A model generated the notes under the pieces. That model did not search any database, was not told the DNA's origin, and was given only the letters and a program-made list of their open reading frames with translations. From Pirellulaceae bacterium (GTDB lineage: Bacteria; Planctomycetota; Planctomycetia; Pirellulales; Pirellulaceae): a DNA stretch of 38,776 bases. Location: assembly GCA_011087765.1 (NCBI GenBank), contig JAALLA010000019.1:1-38776 (forward strand), given 5' to 3'. Position numbers and translations under genes: made by a program. Within the stretch, counting starts at the first letter, position 1, and each line of letters opens with the position of its first letter. Positions 8,198 to 17,500 of the stretch are shown piece after piece.

Positions 8198-9475
8198 TTA
8201 GCGGTAAATCCACATATGATCAAGGCTTTTAATGAAGCGGATTCCGTCAAAGTCTTTTTCCCAGAACTGAGGTTCGAGAACGAGGGTGTAGCTGTCTTTT
8301 CCCTGTTTAAATGACCACTTTTTACCGGCAATTAGCGTGGTCAGGGCGGTGTTGGCGTCTAGCGTAATTCCCGCATTTTCGAAAGATTTCAGGATGGAAG
8401 GAGGCATTTTACCCTGATCGAGCATTGGCGCGATGGTGGAGTTAAAGTCCTTGAGGCTAATCTGTGCATCAGTTTCTGTGACTAACACGTCCCGTTTGGC
8501 TTCTTCGTTTTTGAAATAGCCTCTCAAGATTGGTCCGGGCAAGTTATAGCGTGTGGTGACTAACGCCTGCATCGCCGGGTCGTCAATTAACGGGATGCCG
8601 AATTTAACAAAGTCGGAAGTTTCGTCAACTGAATCTCCTGGGCGCCAAAAGTTAAGTTGTAGCGTTTTCAGTTTAGACGGAGCGGAAACTGGATCAGAAA
8701 GTCGGAAAGCGTTTGTTAACCCCTGAACAAAAACACTTACAAAGTCAATCCGCGGATCGACGTTCTCCCAAATCGCAACTCCCCAAATTCCTCGATCGGT
8801 AGCGTTTTTGGCTGCCGGGATTTTGGCTTGTGACATCTGGTGGCTATCGAATAAAACTTGGTTAGGGTCTTCCTTTTGACGAATTTGCTCTAAGGCAATC
8901 GGAGAGATCGTGTCTCGGTAAGAAACTTTTTGGTATCCCTTGTTGACGGGAACCCAGCCTTCAAGCGTGAAGCGGGGAAGGAACTTTTTGGCTTGCGAGT
9001 CAATTGATTTATCAAAGTCGACTTCCTTAGTGATGTGATCAAATTTTGGATTTTGCTTCACGTCGCTGATGGTCATGGTTTGGCCAGTGTCCCGGATTCG
9101 GTAGACCATATACCAGTAATTTCGTGTGGCAGCCTTACCGTTACCGGTTGGGATTCGGAGTTTGGCTTGCCGAAGTCCAGTGAAAGAGAATTCGTACTGC
9201 CAGACATTGTTTCGGAACATCACGACGCTACGAGATTGCCCGAATAATGTTTTTTTCTGGGCGATCGTTTTTGGATCGAATTTGGTTGCGTTCAAGTCCG
9301 GCATCACCATTGGAAGCGAGAACATGTCTCGGGGATCCAGGTTCTCCGGAATAGTTTTGAGCACGCCTTTGGCAAGCGGACGAGGCGCGTCGGTTTGCGC
9401 GTCGGTATAGTTGGTCAATGAGGCAAAAGCCACAAGAGACATTACGAATCCAAAAATTAAGCGGTGACTCTGCAT
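8198..9475 (-). CDS. Exported protein of unknown function
   Basis: I do not recognise a named family. The ATG at 9475 is preferred over an upstream start at 9568 because it begins a clean signal peptide (MQSHRLIFGFVMSLVAFASL, ending near TDA-QT), giving a 425-residue secreted product. The mature part has no membrane helix, few cysteines and many aromatic residues. It includes NVWQYEFSFTGLRQAKLRIP and NYWYMVYRIRDTG, which suggest a beta-sandwich or surface protein. The C-terminus ends KSLDHMWIYR. It is probably a lineage-specific planctomycete protein. It lies upstream of rpmA on the same strand, with a 116-nt gap. No function is claimed. Confidence 0.7.
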   Translation of the reverse strand: MQSHRLIFGFVMSLVAFASLTNYTDAQTDAPRPLAKGVLKTIPENLDPRDMFSLPMVMPDLNATKFDPKTIAQKKTLFGQSRSVVMFRNNVWQYEFSFTGLRQAKLRIPTGNGKAATRNYWYMVYRIRDTGQTMTISDVKQNPKFDHITKEVDFDKSIDSQAKKFLPRFTLEGWVPVNKGYQKVSYRDTISPIALEQIRQKEDPNQVLFDSHQMSQAKIPAAKNATDRGIWGVAIWENVDPRIDFVSVFVQGLTNAFRLSDPVSAPSKLKTLQLNFWRPGDSVDETSDFVKFGIPLIDDPAMQALVTTRYNLPGPILRGYFKNEEAKRDVLVTETDAQISLKDFNSTIAPMLDQGKMPPSILKSFENAGITLDANTALTTLIAGKKWSFKQGKDSYTLVLEPQFWEKDFDGIRFIKSLDHMWIYR

Positions 9476-9924
9476 AATAAGTTGCCAGTCAAAGGGGGTT
9501 AATAATGTTTGCAAGGGTTTGGCAAGACTTGTCTTGCTCTCCCCAAAACAGGATGAAATTGCCGTCAAATTCTACGTTTTAAGTATAGTTGCCCGTTTTT
9601 CACAGGGTCAAGTTTAAGATGAATTGATGACGTTAAAAGTCCATAATCAACTATTGCGGTTGTGACGATTAGCCCAATGTTTTGAGTTGCAAGGTCGATT
9701 GGCCGCTCGATTTTTGCTGCCATTTTCTGAATTCACAGGAATTGGACATCGAAGATCGAAAGCTGGATGTAGGTCTTTTAAATGCGAAACCGAAACGAAT
9801 GCCCCAAAAAAACACGCTTTTATCCGGCTTTCTAAGGGAAAACCACCTTAAATTGAAGCGTGATGAGGCGATTGTTAACGGCTTCTCCGTCGAACTATTT
9901 TTCGACAAAAAGAGGTAGGATCAA
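9476..9924. other. Intergenic region between spoVG and the exported-protein gene
   Basis: This 449-nt stretch has open frames on both strands (for example 9682-9918 plus and 9669-9908 minus), but they overlap each other and have no recognisable domain or convincing start. It should hold the 3' end of the ispE-spoVG transcript and the promoter of the exported-protein gene. I see no strong terminator hairpin. Confidence 0.4.
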
Positions 9925-10524
9925 TCAGTCAAAAATTCCTTTGCCGAATTCTCCGGGGGACCCGCCGGGTGATTCTTGTTGTGTATTTTTTGCCTGATTG
10001 TGCGGAGTAGGCGGAATATTGGTTCCTTCGTCCTGGCGGAGGTCTTCAGTCTGGGGATTCGTATGGTCCTGCTGACGATTGCGGTGAGGGGGTTCGGCTA
10101 CGGTTTCCTCGTTAAAGTCTTCATCGTAGCGGGAGCGATAGCCGGGTTGTGATGCGAGTTCCGTTTCATGGTTCAGTTCTTTGATGACCCGTTTTTGAAT
10201 CATCTCTCGGCATCTCGCGTTTACCGGGTGGGCAATGTCAGCGTAGAGTTTTGCTCTCCCGCCAGAATCATGTTCGATATGGTCCGACTTTAATTGACTT
10301 CCACAATGATTGCAGAAGCTCGCTCTAAGGTGATTTTTAGTTCTACACTTATAGCAATTCGATGTCAGCTTTCTACTTGGCATCGCGACGAAAGGCCCGT
10401 TATTACCTTCGATGATTTTCAAATCTCGAACGACGAAACAATCGTCAAACGTGACACTGCAAAATCCTCTTAAGCGATCTTCGGCGCTCTCAATTAATTT
10501 AATTCTGACTTCCGTAATCTCCAT
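9925..10524 (-). CDS. spoVG: SpoVG-family protein with an inserted zinc ribbon
   Basis: The N-terminal half is SpoVG, a small nucleic-acid-binding regulator: SVTFDDCFVVRDLKIIEGNN (residues 23-42), FVAMPSRK (45-52) and DIAHPVNARCREMIQ (96-110). SpoVG normally runs straight from the MPS-K strand to the DIAHP helix. Here a four-cysteine ribbon, CYKC (C57, C60) and CNHC (C71, C74), sits between them. After residue 120 a polar, disordered tail rich in Q, N, E, R and P extends the protein to 199 residues, about twice the usual length. It lies 39 nt after ispE, an arrangement also known in Firmicutes. The ribbon may add DNA or RNA specificity, which is an inference. Confidence 0.9.
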   Translation of the reverse strand: MEITEVRIKLIESAEDRLRGFCSVTFDDCFVVRDLKIIEGNNGPFVAMPSRKLTSNCYKCRTKNHLRASFCNHCGSQLKSDHIEHDSGGRAKLYADIAHPVNARCREMIQKRVIKELNHETELASQPGYRSRYDEDFNEETVAEPPHRNRQQDHTNPQTEDLRQDEGTNIPPTPHNQAKNTQQESPGGSPGEFGKGIFD

Positions 10525-10563
10525 TACGTGCTCCTTCGTGCGTTCCTCGTGTTGTTGGTTTAA

Positions 10564-11514
10564 TCAGGAGGCGATTGGTGTCAGTGTTTGAGTGAAAAAG
10601 ACTCTGGTGTCTGGGAATCTCGCAGCAAGATATTGGGTCGCATGCCGTGCTGCGCGAGAAGTTGAAAAGACGCCGAAGTAACTCGATCCACTTCCACTCA
10701 TTTGGTGGCCGAGGCAATTCAAACGTGAAAACTCTTTTTTTAAATTTAGAAAAGTCCGAGTGATCGCGGGGCTAATCGGCTCTGCAAATTCTTGCAGTCG
10801 GTTAAACATGCTGGTTCCCAAAGTATGTGGGTCAACTTGCTGGAAACTACTTATGAATTGATTAATTTGGATAGGATAAGCTGGGACAGTCACGCGATTG
10901 AAAATAGAGGCGGTCGGGATCCCAAAATCAGGTTTAGCGATGACAATTGGAATTCCACTGGTGGCTTGTATGGGTTCAATTTTCTCTCCGCGTCCACGGC
11001 AAATTGCCGTTCCTCCGTGCAGGAAAAATGGAATATCGCTGCCTAGTTGGGCGGCGATCTTCGACAATTGGTCTCGATTCCAATTGAGTTGCCATAGCTG
11101 ATTGCCGGCAATAAGTGCTGCTGCCGCGTTACTGGATGCTCCCCCCAGTCCTGCTGCTGATGGGATTTGTTTGTCCAAGTCAATCTTGAAACCGTCCTGG
11201 CAGCAATTGGCGGTCTGCTGCTCTCGAGCAGTCGCTCGAAGCAACCGCAGGGATCGAATAATTAGGTTCTGATCGTCACAGGGAATTGAGTCTTTTTCTT
11301 TCGGAAGGTTACCGCATCCGGCCGTGCGAATAGTAAGGATAAAGTCCTCGTCGTTACGTCGTGTGAATCTCATGCGATCAAAAATAGATACAGTGGACAT
11401 CACAGTTTCCAGTTCATGAAACCCATCAGCTCGGCGATTCAGGAGTTCTAAGAACCAATTGATTTTGGCAGGAGCGGCAATGTCAATTTCGTTAATACTA
11501 GAACGCAAGTGCAT
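10564..11514 (-). CDS. ispE: 4-diphosphocytidyl-2-C-methyl-D-erythritol kinase
   Basis: IspE is the GHMP kinase of the MEP isoprenoid pathway. It phosphorylates the 2-hydroxyl of CDP-methylerythritol. Motifs seen are APAKINWFLEL (residues 14-24, catalytic lysine K17), the ATP-binding loop PSAAGLGGASSNAAAAL (118-134), SDIPFFL (159-165, catalytic aspartate) and the C-terminal MSGSGSSYFGVF. The length of 316 is typical, with a slightly long middle loop. The ATG at 11514 places the first motif at the usual distance. It is followed closely by spoVG and is likely cotranscribed with it. Confidence 0.95.
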   Translation of the reverse strand: MHLRSSINEIDIAAPAKINWFLELLNRRADGFHELETVMSTVSIFDRMRFTRRNDEDFILTIRTAGCGNLPKEKDSIPCDDQNLIIRSLRLLRATAREQQTANCCQDGFKIDLDKQIPSAAGLGGASSNAAAALIAGNQLWQLNWNRDQLSKIAAQLGSDIPFFLHGGTAICRGRGEKIEPIQATSGIPIVIAKPDFGIPTASIFNRVTVPAYPIQINQFISSFQQVDPHTLGTSMFNRLQEFAEPISPAITRTFLNLKKEFSRLNCLGHQMSGSGSSYFGVFSTSRAARHATQYLAARFPDTRVFFTQTLTPIAS

Positions 11515-11951
11515 GGTTGTTTTGAACGAGCCGGTGTTAATTTGATGTGCAATTGGTGACTGACCTTAGCCAAACAAAAGCATTGTCAGGCCGGTCACGA
11601 CGTGAAACCCAAAGAGTTGCCCGCAAGGGCGAGGTAATTGATTTGATGATATCCCGAAGTCTTCTAGGCTCGGTTATAAAGGGTTGAATGAGCATAACCA
11701 AGATACTTGGTGGACTTTATTGACATATCTTCTGCTATTCTATTTAGCTATGGCTATGCTTGAATTTGACTTTGTCACTTAGTGTTACTGGGTAAACCTT
11801 GTGACCTTGAAAGGGGTGGCTTAATATCGAGTTTACCGGGCGATGAAATGTAAGTTACGGCGAACGAGGTAAACCACGTTGTGTTGTTGGCGGCGGTTGG
11901 TCGGTCTGGGTTGTGAACGCATGTTTTAATCAAAGTGGAATTTAGGATTTG
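11515..11951. other. Divergent intergenic region, ispE / DUF368 gene
   Basis: This 437-nt stretch has no supported gene. It must carry promoters for both divergent genes. A plus-strand candidate is TTGACA at 11720-11725 with TATTTA at 11741-11746, but its 15-nt spacer is short and the leader would be about 200 nt. I see no clear riboswitch fold. Confidence 0.4.
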
Positions 11952-12998
11952 ATGGAAGATAATAAAACTACGGTTCCCGATGCTCTAGGGCAGGTTTCGC
12001 GCAACGTATTGCTATTACGTTCCATTTTCGGCGGATTTTTGATGGGGCTTGCCAACCTCGTTCCAGGAATCAGTGGCGGCACGATGTTACTGGCCTCTGG
12101 TATTTACCCTGCCTGTATTGACGTCTTGGCTGATTTGACTCGTTTTCGATTCCGGGTGCGTTCCATGTTTGTGATTGGCGCTGTGGTTGCGTCTGCGGGG
12201 ATCGGGATCCTGTTGCTTGCCGGAACATTGAAGGAGTTAGTCGTCCATCAGCGGTGGGTAATGTACAGCATTTTCATCGGGTTGACGCTAGGCGGAATCC
12301 CAATCGTTTGGAAACTGGCACGCCCAGTCTCTCCAGCGCTCGTTGGTTCGGTGTTGCTTTCTTTTTTCGCGATGGTCGTCTTGGCAATTTTGCAGTCAAA
12401 TGGCATTGTCGGCCAAGGCAGTTCTAATGCCTTGATGCTGTTCATTGCAGGATTAGCTGGTGCAAGCGCGATGATTTTGCCGGGATTATCGGGAGGTTAT
12501 TTGCTGCTACTGCTGGGACAGTACGTGCCGATTCTTGGGGCAATTGATCAATTTAAAGATGCGCTGTCGAGTCGAGATTTGACCGCTGCGGTCGCTCCGG
12601 GGTTGACGGTTTTATTACCGGTTGGGGTGGGTGTGGTCGCAGGGGTGCTGATGGTTGGGAATTTATTAGAGTGGTTGCTGCGAAAATATCAGAAGGCGAC
12701 GCTGGGGATGCTGCTCGGTTTGTTATTAGGCTCAACCGCGGGTTTATGGCCTTTTCAGGAAGGCGTCCCGCCAGTTCCAGGAGAGATGATCAAGGGGGTG
12801 GTGGTGACCTTAGATAATCAAGCAGAGATTGATCCAGAGGACTGGAGCATGAATTGGGTTCGGCCAAGTTTGGGACAGATCGCCGTATCGCTACTGCTGA
12901 TCGCTGGCGGCGTGGCGACGACGATTGGCGTTGCAAAAGTGGGAGCCTACCTTGATTCAGATTCCGGCGTGAATGAAAACGAAGCCTCCCGGCAATAA
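11952..12998 (+). CDS. DUF368 polytopic membrane protein, probable polyprenyl-phosphate transporter
   Basis: The protein has about 348 residues and many hydrophobic helices. Two inverted-repeat family motifs are visible: GLANLVPGISGGTMLLASGIY near the N-terminus and ASAMILPGLSGGYLLLLLGQY near the middle. DUF368 proteins have been shown in other bacteria to recycle undecaprenyl phosphate across the cytoplasmic membrane (PopT family), which feeds cell-wall and LPS assembly. I chose the ATG at 11952 rather than the TTG just before it because AGGA lies 7 nt upstream. It has an unusual hydrophilic loop (VVVTLDNQAEIDPEDWSM) before the last helix. Confidence 0.88.
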   Translation: MEDNKTTVPDALGQVSRNVLLLRSIFGGFLMGLANLVPGISGGTMLLASGIYPACIDVLADLTRFRFRVRSMFVIGAVVASAGIGILLLAGTLKELVVHQRWVMYSIFIGLTLGGIPIVWKLARPVSPALVGSVLLSFFAMVVLAILQSNGIVGQGSSNALMLFIAGLAGASAMILPGLSGGYLLLLLGQYVPILGAIDQFKDALSSRDLTAAVAPGLTVLLPVGVGVVAGVLMVGNLLEWLLRKYQKATLGMLLGLLLGSTAGLWPFQEGVPPVPGEMIKGVVVTLDNQAEIDPEDWSMNWVRPSLGQIAVSLLLIAGGVATTIGVAKVGAYLDSDSGVNENEASRQ

Positions 12999-13071
12999 CC
13001 GGAAGGAGTCGTTTCTGCTGGAGTTGGATAAAGGTGCTGCCAATTTTCGCGGAGAAATTTGGCGAGCTAAC

Positions 13072-13422
13072 TTACTTTTTGATTTTCTTGATCGAGGTCT
13101 CTTCATTTTTATCAATGTCGAAAACCTTGTTCAGACGCATCAGTTTGAAGACTTCTTCGACGTTCTCACCGATGGTGCAGAGTCGCAATTTTACTTTTGC
13201 TTCTTTGCACTTTTTGCCAAACAGGACCAGCTTTCCAATCATCGCCGAAGACATAAAGCCAACGTTTTGGAAATTTAATATGATGCGAGAGTTGCTGGTG
13301 TTGTTGATCAGTTCACCGAGTTCTTGTCCGAGGCTACTGATTCTCGAATCATCGATGATTCTAACATCCTGAAAGTAAACGATAAGGACGTTGTCGCCTT
13401 CGAAGCGGTTGATCAATGTCAC
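13072..13422 (-). CDS. STAS-domain anti-sigma-factor antagonist
   Basis: This 116-residue protein is a single STAS domain of the SpoIIAA/RsbV type. The core has RIILNFQNVGFMSSAMIGKL (residues 44-63), where a serine in the SSA motif is the expected phosphorylation site. It starts at GTG with AGGAAG about 6 nt upstream. The C-terminus is lysine-rich. In partner switching, the unphosphorylated protein binds an anti-sigma kinase and frees the sigma factor. A matching kinase is encoded at 20005-20436, and a second STAS protein just before it. Which STAS pairs with that kinase cannot be told from sequence. Confidence 0.87.
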   Translation of the reverse strand: MTLINRFEGDNVLIVYFQDVRIIDDSRISSLGQELGELINNTSNSRIILNFQNVGFMSSAMIGKLVLFGKKCKEAKVKLRLCTIGENVEEVFKLMRLNKVFDIDKNEETSIKKIKK

Positions 13423-13567
13423 GATTTCTTCCTTCTTAGTATTCAGGCCGTTTGTAATTTCGAGCTGATTTAAATGATTACCGGATTGTACGGTTTTTAA
13501 GTGGGTTGTAAAGCAAATCTAAATCCACTGAAGTATATAGCTTCGAACTTTAAGTTGGGCAAGTTAA

Positions 13568-14524
13568 ATGCAAATTCTAATATTTGAATGGTTGACCGGA
13601 GGTGGGCTCTGGATAGATGGGGTTTCCCTCCATTGCGGGGCTGCCATTCGGTCACAGGGGAAACGCATGTTGCAGGCAATTGCTCATGATTTTCTTGTTG
13701 CAGGGGTCGAAGTGATTTTGCCGATTGATGAACGGGCAATCGTTGATTTCCCAAAGACTGAAGGGCTGACGTTACACCCGATTGCTGATCATGGGGATCT
13801 CCAGGCTTCGTTAGTAAATTTGGCAAGAGACGTCGATCGGATTTTGCTGATTGCTCCGGAAACAGGAGGCCGTTTGTTAAATTGTGTCCAGTGGCTGGAA
13901 GCGTCTCGTGAGAAGTTCGTAAGCCCCGGTGAGGAGTTTGTCAGGATAGCTTCGAGCAAGCGGGCTTCGTTTGAATTTCTGGAAGCTGAAGGATTCCATG
14001 GAGTTTCGAGGGGAATGGAATTTATTAATTTTTGGAAGAGTCCGATGGACAATTTCGAGTATCCGGTGGTTCTTAAGCCCAGCGATGGAGTGGGAGGAGA
14101 GGGACTGCGGCTGATTAACGATTACCTAGAGCTAGAGCAGTTGGAGGCCCCGTTGTCTGGCGCGGAGTATTGGTTAGAGCCGTTTTATCAGGGGGTTCCC
14201 CTAAGCGTGTCTGTGATCTGCCATGGTGACGAATTCACTTTCCTTCCCGCGACCGAGCAAGTCTTTGACCGCGAGCCGTTCGGTGAATTTGTTGGTTCGC
14301 GGTTTCCCGTCAGCAAGGATTTGGAAGGCAGGGCACGTCGTCTGGCCGAAAAAACGATTCGATTGTTGCCGCCGACTCAAGGATACGTTGGGCTAGACAT
14401 GGTGCTTGGCCCCGAGGCGGATCAGTTGATAGAAATCAATCCACGACTGACCATGTCCTATTTAAAATTAAGGAATGTATGTTCCTTCAATCTGGCCATG
14501 CGGATGTTAGATTCCAATGCCTAA
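13568..14524 (+). CDS. ATP-grasp ligase of the MfnD/COG1821-like group
   Basis: This 318-residue protein begins MQILIFEWLTGGGL, a start typical of ATP-grasp carboligases related to tyramine-glutamate ligase (MfnD) and to proteins encoded with tetrahydromethanopterin C1 genes. The ATP-grasp core is visible: YPVVLKPSDGVGGEGLRLI (nucleotide-binding lysine and glycine loop) and a metal-binding EINPRLTMSY (about residues 289-298). Many planctomycetes carry archaeal-like H4MPT/methanofuran C1 genes, so a role in cofactor synthesis is plausible, but no other C1 gene is nearby. The substrate is not shown by the sequence. The flanking STAS gene is divergent and the fusion gene downstream is convergent. 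Confidence 0.7.
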   Translation: MQILIFEWLTGGGLWIDGVSLHCGAAIRSQGKRMLQAIAHDFLVAGVEVILPIDERAIVDFPKTEGLTLHPIADHGDLQASLVNLARDVDRILLIAPETGGRLLNCVQWLEASREKFVSPGEEFVRIASSKRASFEFLEAEGFHGVSRGMEFINFWKSPMDNFEYPVVLKPSDGVGGEGLRLINDYLELEQLEAPLSGAEYWLEPFYQGVPLSVSVICHGDEFTFLPATEQVFDREPFGEFVGSRFPVSKDLEGRARRLAEKTIRLLPPTQGYVGLDMVLGPEADQLIEINPRLTMSYLKLRNVCSFNLAMRMLDSNA

Positions 14525-14588
14525 ATCGTTGTTGCAAACTTAAATAGGTTTGGCTCTGGTTGTCGGTGGCAAGATTGTTGGTGGCCAA

Positions 14589-17500
14589 CTAGGTGCCCGC
14601 TTTTTCGAGTGCGATTTCCTTGATGCCACGAAGGTCAAGTTTTCCAGTACCAAGAATCGGTAGGTGATCGACTTGAATAAATCCTGAGGTCATCGGAATG
14701 AAAATATTTGGCAACCCTGCGTCTTTAAGTGACTGTTGCATTTCTTCTACTGTTTTCGCTGTCTTTGTATAGAGAACAATTAATCGCTCGCCCTTCTTTT
14801 CATCGGGAACGGCAGTTACGGCGACAAGTAGATGGTCATCGGAGTCATCAGAAGGCGTCGAGTCCAGAAATTCGGAGAGTACTTCTTCGATCTTCAGGTG
14901 GGGCACCATCTCACCTCCGATTTTCGAAAAGCGACTCATTCGACCAGTGATTTTGATGAAACCGTCGTCGTCAATGATGGCAACGTCACCGGTTTTGTAC
15001 CATTTCCCATCGATCACTTCGGCAGTTGCTTCGGGTTTGTTGAGGTAACCCTTCATCACGCTGGGGCCGCAGATCCACAACATCCCCGGTTGATTTGGCC
15101 CCAAGAGTTCGCCTGAATCCAGATCAGTTACTCGAGCAGCCATGTTTGGCATTGGCCTACCGACAGTGCCTTCTTTGGCGTCAATTTGAAAATCTTTTTT
15201 AGTCTGTCGCGAGTAGGGAATATTAACCGCGGCGACGGGAGAGAGTTCGGTCGTGCCGTATCCTTCTACGGGTCGAACACCGAATTTGTTTTCAAACTCC
15301 TCGCACAATTCGGGTGGAAGGCGTTCCGCTCCCGCAATGACCATGTTTAGCGAACTAAATTGGTCCGGCGTACAACGTCTCATGTAAGAGCGAAGGAAGG
15401 TCGGGGTGGCGACGATGATGGTAGCCGAAAACTTCTTTGCAATTTTACCGACAATTTTAGCGTCGAGTGGATTGAAATGATAAACTCCCCGTGAGTCAGT
15501 GGTCATGGGAACCCAGAGGGTTACCGTGTAGCCCATTGAGTGGAAAAATGGCAAGACACCAATCAGGGTATCATCTGGGACCAGCGAGCCAACGCGTTCG
15601 ATTCCAAGGACGTTGCTCATGATATTCTTTTGAGTGAGCATCACTCCCTTGGGGACTCCAGTGGATCCTGAAGTAAACACGATGGTTAAAGTGTCGTCGG
15701 GTTTGATTTGATTGAGTCCGAGGCTCGAGTCGAGAAGGGCGCCGGGGACCACGAAACTCTGGAATGCACCAATGAGTTTGTCTAATCCACTTACTTTGTC
15801 TTTGAGGTCATCGAGATAAAAAATATTGCAGTCAAAGTCAAAGTTGAATTTCTCAGCGACCTTTCGAGTTGTCAGAACGGTTTTTATTTCCGCTTCTTTA
15901 ACGCAGTGATTAATAAGATCATTGGAAAGCGAGTAATTCAGGTTGATCGCGACTCGTTTGTCGAGTGCCAAAGCGAGATTGACAATCGCGCCACCCACGG
16001 AGGGTGGGATTAGGACGCCCACATTTTCTTCTTGATTGTTGAGGACATGTTTTTTCAACAGGCGTCTTAAGACCAACGCCCGGGTGAGCAGCTTCCCACC
16101 GGTTTCCTCCTGGTTGGTGGAGTCACCAATTTTCGAGCGAAACTTGTTGCGTTTACAGGATTTGATAAATGCCGACGGGGCAGAGACGAATTTTCCAGCG
16201 GGATTGTCCATGGTAGTTGCGCTAAGCTCTTGAACAGATTGACGAATTGCAAACATCGTATCAGCTTTTTCGATCGGTTTCCCAATGTGGACCGAAAGCG
16301 GGCGACGAAATGAACGAGGCCACTTTTTTATACTCTTTCCCTGAGAGAAACTGAATATGCTTCCCCAGAGTTGATCAAAGTAAACGGGAATGACGGGGAT
16401 TTTGTTTTCTTTCAAGTTAATGATTTTTGTAAGTCCGGGCTTGAAATTTTTTATTTGACAATCCCGGGAGATTCCACCTTCGGGGAACAAGCCAACCACC
16501 TCACCTTGATCGATCGTTTGTTTTGCGATTTTCAATCCGTTACGAATTGATTTTGGACCACCGGCGATCAGAATAATCCCGCAGAAGGCAGCCCATTTTT
16601 GCAGAGCCCAATGCGAAAAGTTACCCGCCCAGGCAATAATGCGAGGAAGACGAGGAACTAATACAAGAAGGATCGCTCCGTCGAGCCATGAGGAATGATT
16701 GGCGACAACCACAGCACCGCCTTGTTTCGGCAGATTTTCAATTCCGTTGATTCTGACACGGTAAATTATTTGGAACGCAAGGAAGAACAAGAGGCGGACA
16801 GTTTGTTTAATTAACAGGTAGAGTGAATATGCGATTACGGGGATGGTTAAAATGCACATTACCAAAAATATTTGGCGTGAGTTAAGTAGCGGAAGTGGAC
16901 GGATCTGTCGTTGGACTTTGAGGATTTGACGCTGAAAATTGGTCGCCTCTTGTTCGCTGAAGTTAGAGTTCTCCGGGCTAAATTCAGCCACATATTCTTC
17001 GAGTCTAAGTGGTTTTGAAACGGCGGTTCGGCGTTCTGCATCTTTGGCGATTAAGTGTGTCAGTGTGGCGGAGCGTAGGTTTTCAGGGGTTTGGCTGACA
17101 ACTTTCTCGATTCCAGGTTGATCGCCGACGGGCGAGTTTTCAAAGCGGCCTATGGTTTCCTCAAGCTCTAGTTGCTCCGCATTGCTCAAACTCTTTTTTG
17201 TCAGTTCGGCGGGCAATTGAGCAATCGTCCCTGGTTCGGTTGCTTGCGTGCAAAATAACATCACGCCAAAGAAAAGAAGGATGCTGCCGAAGGCTAGGCA
17301 GTTTGTGGCCGCGAGTAAGGAGCCGCGTTTTTCGATGGGACTGTTATGCTGCAGGTAAGACGCCAAGGGGACATCAAAAACACCGGCGCTAAATCCAAGG
17401 CCCGCAAGAAAGATAAAAGTCATGATCTTATCGAAGTTGTACGGATCTCCGTTGATGAAATCAGGAGGCGTTAACCACAATAGGAATGAGAATATTGCAA

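Noticed and set aside
9682-9918. A 78-residue plus-strand frame and an overlapping 79-residue minus-strand frame
   Set aside because: Both begin at weak starts, overlap each other, and show no recognisable motif.
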